Notes: generated by a model from the sequence alone, not told the origin. Positions 1-5,945 are shown, counted from the stretch's first letter. The stretch is DNA of 6,109 bases from Bacteroidota bacterium (GCA_029268165.1 JAJUGM010000216.1:1-6109), one strand, 5' to 3'. Numbers and translations are program-made.

Positions 1-266
1 AAGAACTCTTATGGATTAAAGCTGATGGCAACTATCTTGAACTGTATTGCAAAAACAACAAAAAACACTTAATCAGATCAACCCTGAAAGATTTCCTTAA
101 AAGGCTTCCCAAAAATATATTCATACAGACTCATAAATCGTATTCAGTAAACATAAATTATATTGAAGCAATTGAACATCACTATGTTATTATTGAAAAT
201 CAGAAAATACCAATTGGCCGGTTATTTGTTGAAAGTTTTAAGAAAGCCCTCAGAATTGAGGAATAA
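1..266 (+). CDS. LytTR DNA-binding domain, C-terminal part of a response regulator (5' partial)
   Basis: The gene runs in from the left edge; the first whole codon is at position 3 and 87 residues are visible before the TAA at 264-266. The residues read as most of a LytTR domain: ADGNYLELY near the start (the strand after the usual W/I-x-x-A/S-x-G-N-Y motif), then an IRSTLKDFLKRLP helix, then the FIQTHKSYSVNINYIEAIE segment, and an IPIGRLFVESFKKAL end. This matches the LytTR order of strands and helix, with only about the first 15 residues of the domain missing. In this family the domain binds direct repeats, usually behind a receiver domain controlled by a sensor histidine kinase, or behind membrane segments; that part lies outside the window. 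The neighbouring TTCATCAC repeat pairs are candidate targets. Domain identity is confident; the full architecture and signal are unknown. Confidence 0.88.
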   Translation, partial: ELLWIKADGNYLELYCKNNKKHLIRSTLKDFLKRLPKNIFIQTHKSYSVNINYIEAIEHHYVIIENQKIPIGRLFVESFKKALRIEE

Positions 267-434
267 TTTCCCTAATTACGCAATTACTAATTCCTATTCG
301 ATGTTGTATTTGTTAATGTGAAACCAACATTTGTCAGGCAAAAAGGAGAAGTTATAATCAGTACTGGAATCATTGCTTCCATAAATTTAATAGTGGCATA
401 AAACTAATGCTCATTGGGTCTATAAAAACTTCAC

Positions 435-474
435 TTTTCATCACAAAATTCCGTTGTTCATCACATTTTTTTTC
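435..474 (+). promoter_or_regulatory. Tandem direct-repeat pair (TTCATCAC, 20-base period), candidate LytTR site
   Basis: TTCATCAC occurs at 437-444 and again at 457-464, exactly 20 bases apart, about two helical turns. The pair ends 46 bases before the lipoprotein start at 521, a suitable place for an activator site upstream of a core promoter. T8 (466-473), A6 (475-480) and T10 (484-493) tracts follow, so the DNA is probably curved. No good TAnnTTTG -7 element is visible; TAATTCTTG at 508-516 is the nearest resemblance. LytTR regulators bind pairs of roughly 9-base direct repeats about two turns apart, and a LytTR gene ends at 266, so assignment to that regulator is reasonable but inferred. 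Confidence 0.6.
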
Positions 475-520
475 AAAAAATGATTTTTTTTTTCGAATTT
501 TAATAAATAATTCTTGTTCA

Positions 521-1072
521 ATGAAACAATCAGTTATTATTCTATTTACACTGCAGATTCTTTATCTTTCCTGTACAAACGATAACTCCTCTGATAATAG
601 TCATTCCCGAAGCCTTGGATGGGGACTGGATATCGCTAACAAAATTCGTGATAAAGAGCTTCCAAATGGTTATCTTGTGGAAATACAAAGCGGAAATATT
701 GATAGCAAGGGTAACCTAATGCCATCAGAGCAGTGGGATTTCTGGTATGTTGATACTTCTGCCCAAAACATTAACTATCTGCACGTTACTGTAAATTATA
801 GTGGCTCAGCAGATTTCTCTGACCCACAGTCAGTAATTAATTATAACAAAATTCCTGAATATACTACAGGTGCTGAATGGATCGATGCTGCTGACCAGGT
901 CATGGAGAGGAACCATTATAAATTCGTAAGCCGTTATATACAGGTGTTTGCACCCGATAACTTACCGCCTGTTGTTGGCGTTTATTATGACTACCCGCAA
1001 GATGGCAGTCCTTATGTTTGTGTGTGGCTGAATGCAGACACAAATGAATTTATTGAATTTGAATACTTTTAA
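521..1072 (+). CDS. Small predicted lipoprotein, function unknown
   Basis: The protein has 183 residues. The start at 521 is chosen because it opens a clean lipoprotein signal (MKQSVIILFTLQILYLSC, lipid-modified cysteine 18). An in-frame ATG at 407 would add 38 residues, bury the signal peptide and run the coding sequence through the repeat pair at 435-474. After a short polar tether rich in N, S and D, the mature part has a helix-like segment (LDIANKIRD), a QWDFWYVD strand (71-78), a second likely helix (EWIDAADQVMERN, 119-131) and a PYVCVWLNADTNEFIEFEY end. The late pattern of a helix, a strand after PPVVGV and a terminal strand with an AD-x-N-E turn weakly recalls PepSY-like domains, but I do not recognise the family. 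It stands alone between two repeat pairs and is probably a separate transcript from the OmpA operon. Confidence 0.82.
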   Translation: MKQSVIILFTLQILYLSCTNDNSSDNSHSRSLGWGLDIANKIRDKELPNGYLVEIQSGNIDSKGNLMPSEQWDFWYVDTSAQNINYLHVTVNYSGSADFSDPQSVINYNKIPEYTTGAEWIDAADQVMERNHYKFVSRYIQVFAPDNLPPVVGVYYDYPQDGSPYVCVWLNADTNEFIEFEYF

Positions 1073-1090
1073 TATATACCAGAAATAGCA

Positions 1091-1130
1091 TTTTCATCAC
1101 AAATTTTTGCCGTTCATCACAAATTTTTGT
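1091..1130 (+). promoter_or_regulatory. Second tandem direct-repeat pair (TTCATCAC, 20-base period), candidate LytTR site
   Basis: TTCATCAC lies at 1093-1100 and 1113-1120, again exactly 20 bases apart. The two 20-base units (1091-1110 and 1111-1130) agree at 17 of 20 positions, sharing TTCATCACAAATTTTTG. The pair begins 18 bases after the lipoprotein stop and lies 189 bases before the OmpA start. TAACTTAG at 1150-1157 is one mismatch from the Bacteroidota -7 consensus TAnnTTTG and sits about 30 bases beyond the pair, so transcription could begin near 1163 with a leader of about 155 bases. The repeats are seen directly; the binding protein and the promoter are inferred. Confidence 0.62.
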
Positions 1131-1192
1131 GTGTTACCTCATTGTTGTTTAACTTAGTGGTGATCCCGTTTTCTTGGCTTATTATGTTACAG

Positions 1193-1278
1193 AGAGGCTG
1201 TTTCACTGATTTTGAAATTATTATGGCTTTTGATTGCATGAACAATCAAGTGAGGATATTATATCTGAAACAGCTTCT
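1193..1278. repeat. Long inverted repeat with an inner hairpin in the OmpA operon leader
   Basis: AGAGGCTGTTTCA (1193-1205) is the reverse complement of TGAAACAGCTTCT (1266-1278) with one mismatch, which would be a G-U pair in RNA. Inside the 60-base gap, TTGATTG (1230-1236) and CAATCAA (1243-1249) form a perfect 7-pair hairpin with a CATGAA loop. As RNA this would be a long stem closing over an inner hairpin, ending 41 bases before the OmpA start, so it could be a folded 5' leader. Alternatively it is a very short MITE-like relic: the arms resemble insertion-sequence ends of the GAGGCTGT type, but no clean target-site duplication adjoins them. No known riboswitch or leader family was recognised. 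Confidence 0.5.
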
Positions 1279-1319
1279 TACTTTTTATTATTAATTAACT
1301 CTTTTTAATTCTTACCAAT

Positions 1320-2636
1320 ATGAAAAAACTTATTTTGTCATTATTTTTTTGTATTCCTCTGATTTTTTTACAGGCTCAGATAAAGGTTGATGTAAAGGGG
1401 AAAGTAAAGGATGAGGCTAACGACCGTGCTAATCAGCACACAGATGAAGCCATTGATAAAGCATTCGACAAAGCGGAAGAGGGCGTAGCTTCTGTCTTTA
1501 AAAAGAAAGATAAAGGGGAAGAAGAAGGCGAGGATACATCCGATAATGATGATGAACAAGAAGAAAATGATATAAAACAAAACAGCAAAAAAAACACTCC
1601 AGCAGAAAGTACTGATGATTCTAAACAAAGCCGGTCATCTGAAAAAAAGGAGCAGCCACAGCTTGTTTGGTCAAAATATGACTTTGTCCCCGGCGATAAG
1701 GTATTTTTTGAAGACAATCAGGTAAACGAGCAAAATGGTGAATTCCCTTCACGCTGGGATCTTAAGGAAGGCGTAGCAGAAAATGCTGTTTTCGGAGGAA
1801 GTCCAGTAATTTATTTTAAAGAACCGTCAACCTGCATTATACCCTTCGTCGATAATGCAGATAAAGATTATCTGCCGGACGTATTCACAATTGAATTTGA
1901 CGCATGGTTTGAGCCTGATGAATACTGTTCCTACCATATTTATTTTTATGACAAAAAAAACCAGAGTGAAAGCTCTATAGACCTTGATGCACTGGAAATC
2001 ATGGCCAATGAGGCTATGTTTCACGGCATCAGCAGTGGCTTTTATCCCGGTACTAAGGAAAATGAAATCTCCTCGGGTTTCTGGAGGCATGTCGCCATTT
2101 CATTCAATGTCAGGGCACTGAAGGTTTATCTTGATGATGCCCGCGTTATTAATATTCCTAACCTGGGTGTTAATCCTGAAGGTTTTACTATTTGCTGCGA
2201 TGTTATGAATGCCGCCGGATCTGAAGGTAAAAACCGTTTTATTAAAAACATCCGTATTGCTCAGGGCGGAGTCAAATTGTATGATAAACTGATGCAGGAC
2301 GGTAAAATTGTTTCCAACGGAATAAAATTTGATGTAGGCAAAGCCACCATCAAACCCGAATCCATGGGCGTGATCAACAGCATCTGCCAGCTCATGAAAG
2401 AACACCCCGAACTGAAATTCAGCGTTGAAGGGCATACCGACAGTGATGGCGATGAAGCCTCCAACATGATACTCTCAGAAAAGAGGGCCAAAGCTGTGGC
2501 TGACCAGCTGACAAAAATGGGCATTGATGCCTCTCGGCTTCAGTCAAAAGGCTGGGGCGAAAGCAAACCCATAAGTGATAATTCTACTGCCGAAGGAAAA
2601 GCTAATAACCGACGGGTTGAATTTGTGAAAATATAA
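1320..2636 (+). CDS. OmpA-family outer-membrane/peptidoglycan-binding protein with N-terminal helical and LamG-like regions
   Basis: This is a 438-residue exported protein. Residues 1-19 form a signal peptide, probably cut at LQA|QIKV. Residues 22-60 are a charged, probably helical segment (KGKVKDEANDRAN...AIDKAFDKAEEG). Residues 61-115 are a very acidic, then lysine/serine-rich, low-complexity linker. Residues 120-320 look like a beta-sandwich of concanavalin/LamG type, from FVPGDKVFFED through TIEFDAWF and FWRHVAISFN to IRIAQGG. Residues 334-438 are the OmpA C-terminal domain, with GHTD at 371-374, LSEKRA at 385-390 and NNRRVEF at 429-435. Asp374 and Arg389 have the spacing of the diaminopimelate-binding pair in OmpA domains, so peptidoglycan binding should be intact. 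No transmembrane porin barrel is evident. I recognise this whole architecture from other Bacteroidota. It is first in the five-gene run and follows the 1091-1130 repeat pair. The OmpA domain is clearly richer in G+C than the rest of the gene. Confidence 0.93.
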   Translation: MKKLILSLFFCIPLIFLQAQIKVDVKGKVKDEANDRANQHTDEAIDKAFDKAEEGVASVFKKKDKGEEEGEDTSDNDDEQEENDIKQNSKKNTPAESTDDSKQSRSSEKKEQPQLVWSKYDFVPGDKVFFEDNQVNEQNGEFPSRWDLKEGVAENAVFGGSPVIYFKEPSTCIIPFVDNADKDYLPDVFTIEFDAWFEPDEYCSYHIYFYDKKNQSESSIDLDALEIMANEAMFHGISSGFYPGTKENEISSGFWRHVAISFNVRALKVYLDDARVINIPNLGVNPEGFTICCDVMNAAGSEGKNRFIKNIRIAQGGVKLYDKLMQDGKIVSNGIKFDVGKATIKPESMGVINSICQLMKEHPELKFSVEGHTDSDGDEASNMILSEKRAKAVADQLTKMGIDASRLQSKGWGESKPISDNSTAEGKANNRRVEFVKI

Positions 2637-2667
2637 TTTTTATTAACATTTAAATATGCCTTTTGCT

Positions 2668-3603
2668 ATGAAAAAGTATTTCATTCTTTTATTTTCCCTG
2701 TCCTTTCTTATTCTTTCATGCAAGAAAGACGACAAGGATGATAAAGATGGTGACGACGGCGCACTATCTCAGACTGCCAATGAAGTATTCGAAGAAATAA
2801 GCAAAATCCAGAAGATGAGTTTTGATCTGGCACCGATTGAACTCCCAGCATATATAGTTCAATCGGATGACTCTATGAAACAACAAATTAAAGAAATGGC
2901 CGCTTTCATTAACGGGTTTTACAAACGCTCTGTTTTTCCGCCCGATACTTTTTATCAGATGAAAAGCACTAACACAACCAACAGCTCAAATTCACAAGAC
3001 GTTACCAGAAACTGTTATAACGTCGGAGATATTTACCAGTGTGTTTATGAGTGGACAGAAAATAAAGGTAAATTGCAGGTTAAATATACCAGTATCTTTG
3101 GAGGTACGCTAATTCCCTCAACAATAACCGAAGAATGGAAAGGAATTGACGGAAATGGTGTTAAGTATGATGACTGGTTTACTGTATATGTTGATATGGT
3201 TGCCCCTGATCTGACCTGGAGCAAACAGGTGTGGTACACCAATAGTTTTGAACCATATAACCCCGATCAATGTGCGGAATGCCCATGGTATGAACTGCAG
3301 ACCAACGTTGAAGATAACGGCACTTTAAGGTTTCTTGGAGAGGAAAAAAGGCTTATCACCTATCGCTATGTTACTATAATGTATCAGTGCGGGATTCTTG
3401 AGGAAGGCCTTTATATCAATCTGATGAAAGAACTTACAGTTTATCCCGATGACAGATTGGAATTCGTTACTTACATTTACAGTCTGCGGTTAAAATTACC
3501 TTACAGATGGATTGAATATAGCTGTTCGCCAGACGGAAGCTGGAGTAAAAGAGTATATAACGACTATGGAATTCTGATAGAGGAAGAGCACTGGCCAATT
3601 TAG
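2668..3603 (+). CDS. Predicted surface lipoprotein, function unknown
   Basis: The protein has 311 residues from the ATG at 2668, preferred because it gives a standard lipoprotein signal (MKKYFILLFSLSFLILSC, cysteine 18). An ATG four codons upstream at 2656 is also possible. The cysteine is followed by KKDDKDDKDGDDG. A lysine plus two acidic residues just after the cysteine fits the lipoprotein export signal described in Bacteroidota, which sends lipoproteins to the cell surface. The mature part starts with a likely helical region (TANEVFEEISKIQKM), then becomes strand-rich and aromatic. It has six further cysteines, at about 116, 125, 202, 205, 241 and 286, including a CAEC motif, suggesting disulphides. 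The end (SPDGSWSKRVYNDYGILIEEEH) resembles one YD-type hairpin, as in the 5056-5793 protein. I do not recognise the family. It starts 31 bases after the OmpA stop, so it is probably co-transcribed. Confidence 0.85.
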   Translation: MKKYFILLFSLSFLILSCKKDDKDDKDGDDGALSQTANEVFEEISKIQKMSFDLAPIELPAYIVQSDDSMKQQIKEMAAFINGFYKRSVFPPDTFYQMKSTNTTNSSNSQDVTRNCYNVGDIYQCVYEWTENKGKLQVKYTSIFGGTLIPSTITEEWKGIDGNGVKYDDWFTVYVDMVAPDLTWSKQVWYTNSFEPYNPDQCAECPWYELQTNVEDNGTLRFLGEEKRLITYRYVTIMYQCGILEEGLYINLMKELTVYPDDRLEFVTYIYSLRLKLPYRWIEYSCSPDGSWSKRVYNDYGILIEEEHWPI

Positions 3604-3652
3604 TATATTAACTTACATATAAATGAAATTATATAAAATAAAACAACGCTTT

Positions 3653-4252
3653 ATGAAAACACTATTAACCATCTTTTTATTCATGTTTATATTTTTCAAT
3701 TTACATTCACAGAATACGCTGAAAGTATATAACCTTAAATCGGGCATTATTGAATATAAGCATTCAGGTACACGTTCAGGCACCAGCACCATGTATTTTG
3801 ATGACTACGGACAGAAAAGTGCTAATTATTCGGTTTTAACCACAAACGGAAAGACACAGAAAAACTGGGTAATAAGCCACGGAGAAATGCAATATATGTT
3901 TGATCCCGATACAAAAACCGGTCAGAAATTAAAAAATCCAATGATTGAAATGCTTAAGGAAATGGATGACCTTGAAAAGTTCACTGAAGAAATATATACA
4001 CGTATGGGATTTAAAGATGCCGGCACAGAAAAATACCTTGACAAAGATTGCCGGGTGTTTAAAGGCGATATGGGAAAAGTGCTTACATGGAACGGGTTGC
4101 TGATGTTTATGGAAATGAACATTATGGGCAATATTTCACGCCAGGAAGCCACAAAAGTGGATGTAAATGTGCCGGTCAAAGCATCTTATTTTGAAGTCCC
4201 TCAGGGAATTACATTTACCGAACTACCCGGATTCGGAGTTGAAGAAGACTGA
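3653..4252 (+). CDS. Exported protein, paralogue A of a tandem pair (DUF4412/LolA-like, tentative)
   Basis: This is a 199-residue protein from ATG 3653, where MKTLLTIFLFMFIFFNLHSQ is a classical signal peptide probably cut before Q-N-T. An in-frame ATG at 3623 would add MKLYKIKQRF and is also acceptable as a basic n-region. There is no lipobox, so the mature protein should be soluble in the periplasm or secreted. The core opens with KSGIIEYKHSGTRSGTSTMYFDDYG, then a likely helical region (MIEMLKEMDDLEKFTEEIYTRMGF), DCRVFKGDMGK, a W-N-G strand and a final VPQGITFTELPGFG. This order (a strand with G-T-x-x-x-Y-F-D-D-Y-G, an MGF-x-x-x-GTE turn, a C-R-V-F strand, an amphipathic end) resembles Bacteroidota proteins of the DUF4412 or LolA-like kind. 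The assignment is by memory and tentative. The core aligns without gaps to the next gene's product at about 58% identity. Confidence 0.85.
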   Translation: MKTLLTIFLFMFIFFNLHSQNTLKVYNLKSGIIEYKHSGTRSGTSTMYFDDYGQKSANYSVLTTNGKTQKNWVISHGEMQYMFDPDTKTGQKLKNPMIEMLKEMDDLEKFTEEIYTRMGFKDAGTEKYLDKDCRVFKGDMGKVLTWNGLLMFMEMNIMGNISRQEATKVDVNVPVKASYFEVPQGITFTELPGFGVEED

Positions 4253-4308
4253 CGTGTATCAGAAATAAAATACAAAAACATCAATCAAACCATTAAATGC
4301 TGAAAACC

Positions 4309-4992
4309 ATGAAAACTAATTTACGCTCATCCACTTTACTTACAATTTTTATCGTGTGGCTGGTTGCAGGCTGTTCACAAAATACAAAACATGACAAAAA
4401 TGAAACACCGGCATCTTCATCTGAAGTCAAAGAAGCTGAAACAGATGAAGAAGTAGCCGGGTTTAAACTTTATGGCATAAAATCAGGTATTATCGAATAC
4501 AAATATACCGGTACACGCACAGGTACAAGTATCATGTATTTTGACAAATACGGCAAACGTTCGGCCAGTTACTCCAACCTTACTATTAACAAAGAAACTG
4601 ACAAAAGCTGGGCTTTGAACCTGGATGATATGCAATATATATGGAAAGAAGGGAGTGCCCAGGGAATGAAAATGAAAAATCAGATGCTGGAAGAATTAAC
4701 CAAAATCAACGATCTTGAGAAATTTGCAGAAGAAACTTACGCCAAAATGGGCTTTAAGCCTGCTGGTACAGAAACTTTTCATGGAAAAGAATGCCGTGTA
4801 TTTAAGGGTAATATGGGAAAAATACTTATATGGAAGGGAATTCTTATGCTTTCTGAGATGAATATCATGGGCACCACAACACACCAGGAAGCAACAAAAA
4901 TTGATATAAACGTGCCGGTCAAATCATCTGTTTTCGAATTGCCCAAAGGAGTTACTTTTTCTGAAATGCCGGCTTTCGGGAACAACAAATGA
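4309..4992 (+). CDS. Lipoprotein, paralogue B of the tandem pair (DUF4412/LolA-like, tentative)
   Basis: This is a 227-residue protein from ATG 4309, with a lipoprotein signal ending LVAGC (cysteine 22). An ATG four codons upstream at 4297 is an alternative. A polar, acidic linker of about 30 residues (KNETPASSSEVKEAETDEE) separates the lipid anchor from the core. The core matches paralogue A across 173 positions with no gaps and about 101 identities by hand count. Shared blocks include KSGIIEYK, NDLEKF/DDLEKF, MGF, CRVFKG, EMNIMG, QEATK and VPVK. The divergent stretch is the middle (about ALNLDDMQYIWKEGSAQGMK). The pair therefore came from a gene duplication, and the two copies now have different predicted anchoring: this one in a membrane, the other free. 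The cores may bind a hydrophobic ligand if the LolA-like resemblance is right. It follows paralogue A by 56 bases. Confidence 0.87.
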   Translation: MKTNLRSSTLLTIFIVWLVAGCSQNTKHDKNETPASSSEVKEAETDEEVAGFKLYGIKSGIIEYKYTGTRTGTSIMYFDKYGKRSASYSNLTINKETDKSWALNLDDMQYIWKEGSAQGMKMKNQMLEELTKINDLEKFAEETYAKMGFKPAGTETFHGKECRVFKGNMGKILIWKGILMLSEMNIMGTTTHQEATKIDINVPVKSSVFELPKGVTFSEMPAFGNNK

Positions 4993-5055
4993 AACCAGGG
5001 TATTATACAACCATATAGCTTTTTTCTATTTTCTTAAACCTCAACTTATCAAATT

Positions 5056-5793
5056 ATGAAAGCTTTAATCTGTTTGTTTTCTTTCCTAGTAACAACCGTA
5101 GTTATTATCTCCTGCGAAAAAGATAAAAATGAAAAAAATAAGTCGGTATGCAAGGTCGTTATGATAAGAATAAATGAAGATAATGTTTATGATTCAATAC
5201 AATATGAATATGATTCACGCGGAAGAATTACAAAATCTGATCTCGGCGGAGGTAACTACACAACATACGCTTATGAAACCAACAAGGTCACTGAAAATAA
5301 TTATGTCAGCGGATCTCTTTCCTCCACGGTAATTTACACCCTGGGTTTTGATGGCTATGCAATGTCATCGGTGCGTATTCGCGCCGGACAAACAGATCCT
5401 GAGAGTTCAACTACCTATGATATTAATGAAGACGGTTATCTGATGTCTGAGATAGAGGTTAAAACAAATGATTCAGAAGACCGGAAAGAAATTTTTTATG
5501 AATACGAAGACGGAAATCTTATTTACAAGACATTTGAGAATCTGAAAACCGGATATTACAGTGAAACCGAATTTGAATACTATCCTGACATGCTGAATAA
5601 ATTCAGCACCAACCTCACATTTAAAGGAAAAGCCAATACTAATCTGGTAAAAAGAGTATCTTTAACGTCAGATATTGTTAATTTGGTTACCAATCATTCT
5701 TACCAGCTTGACAATAAGGGTTATGTAATCCAAGAAATTATTACGGCCGGTACATCCACCATTATTCAGGATTTTGAATATGACTGTAAATGA
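5056..5793 (+). CDS. Lipoprotein with YD/DUF4595-like beta repeats
   Basis: This is a 245-residue protein with a lipoprotein signal (MKALICLFSFLVTTVVIISC, cysteine 20) followed by a lysine/acid-rich tether (EKDKNEKNK). The mature part is built from repeated hairpins of the form aromatic-x-Y/F-D-x-x-G-x-hydrophobic. They lie at about 48-63 (IQYEYDSRGRITK), 94-108, 119-135 (YDINEDGYLMSEIEV), 146-160 (FYEYEDGNLIYKTF), 171-184 and 214-230 (YQLDNKGYVIQEI), ending with FEYDCK. This is the pattern of Bacteroidota DUF4595-type and YD-repeat lipoproteins, which are all-beta; their molecular role is not established. It is last in the same-strand run, 63 bases after paralogue B, the widest gap in the run. 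It could be read through from upstream or have its own weak promoter. Confidence 0.86.
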   Translation: MKALICLFSFLVTTVVIISCEKDKNEKNKSVCKVVMIRINEDNVYDSIQYEYDSRGRITKSDLGGGNYTTYAYETNKVTENNYVSGSLSSTVIYTLGFDGYAMSSVRIRAGQTDPESSTTYDINEDGYLMSEIEVKTNDSEDRKEIFYEYEDGNLIYKTFENLKTGYYSETEFEYYPDMLNKFSTNLTFKGKANTNLVKRVSLTSDIVNLVTNHSYQLDNKGYVIQEIITAGTSTIIQDFEYDCK

Positions 5794-5841
5794 AATTATT
5801 AAACTGACAGTGATTTCATTCTGATAACATGGGAGGGGGGG

Positions 5842-5862
5842 TGGCCATACGGAGGCTATTTT
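5842..5862 (+). terminator. Weak candidate terminator after the operon
   Basis: TGGCC (5842-5846) can pair with GGCTA (5854-5858), including one G-U, around a 7-base loop, followed by TTTT at 5859-5862. The stem is only five pairs and the T run is short, so it would be weak. It is the only stem-plus-T arrangement found between the YD-like lipoprotein stop and the opposite-strand gene. Confidence 0.25.
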
Positions 5863-5890
5863 AAAAAAAGAATATTCAATACCAGGGTGG

Positions 5891-5945
5891 GATCAGTTTT
5901 ATGATCGCCTGTTTTTGATCAATACATCGGTGATCAATCGATTGA
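5891..5945. repeat. Cluster of nested GATC palindromes between convergent genes
   Basis: GATC occurs at 5891, 5903, 5917 and 5932. GATCA/TGATC (5891-5895 with 5902-5906) forms a perfect 5-pair hairpin with a 6-base loop. TTGATCA/TGATCAA (5915-5921 with 5931-5937) forms a perfect 7-pair hairpin with a 9-base loop. Its right arm overlaps a 12-base perfect palindrome, TCAATCGATTGA (5934-5945). The position between converging genes suggests a bidirectional transcription end or a protein-binding site, but neither hairpin is followed directly by a T-tract on either strand. The function is unknown. Confidence 0.5.

Larger units (their letters stand above)
1320..5793 (+). other. Probable five-gene operon of exported envelope proteins
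   Basis: Five genes lie on one strand with gaps of 31, 49, 56 and 63 bases (19, 19, 44 and 63 with the upstream alternative starts). No convincing hairpin plus T-tract lies between them. All five products carry export signals: two for signal peptidase I and three for lipoproteins. The only strong upstream regulatory signal is the repeat pair at 1091-1130. Co-transcription is inferred from spacing and orientation. Confidence 0.6.

Noticed and set aside
301..330. ATGTTG/CAACAT inverted repeat after the LytTR gene, as a terminator
   Set aside because: It has only six pairs across an 18-base loop and no T-tract, so it is unlikely to terminate transcription.
330..360. Promoter-like TTTG (330-333) followed about 19 bases later by TATAAT (353-358)
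   Set aside because: The -7 part does not match the Bacteroidota TAnnTTTG consensus, and the TATAAT resemblance is weak evidence in AT-rich DNA of this phylum.
407..520. Upstream start at 407 for the first lipoprotein gene
   Set aside because: It would bury a good lipoprotein signal peptide at residue 39 and translate through the repeat pair and the homopolymer tracts; 521 is the better start.
435..1130. CRISPR-like interpretation of the TTCATCAC repeats
   Set aside because: The repeats are too short, come in two separate pairs around a gene, have near-identical short spacing rather than unique spacers, and have no cas genes nearby.
1184..1294. 36-codon open frame (MLQRGCFTDFEII...) in the OmpA leader
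   Set aside because: It spans the inverted repeat, has no recognisable start context or family, and is of a length expected by chance. A leader peptide cannot be excluded but is not supported.
1368..1717. Two opposite-strand open frames within the OmpA gene
   Set aside because: They mirror the acidic/lysine low-complexity linker, which reads as F/I/L- or S-rich protein on the other strand. They have no independent support and lie wholly inside a confident gene.
1827..2524. Further opposite-strand open frames under the LamG-like and OmpA domains
   Set aside because: They are shadows of a well-supported coding frame, with no recognisable domain of their own.
3045..3242. Opposite-strand open frame within the 2668-3603 lipoprotein, and similar ones at 3922-4179 and 4696-4988
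   Set aside because: All lie inside confident genes on the plus strand. The ones in the two paralogues share residues only because the genes themselves are duplicated.
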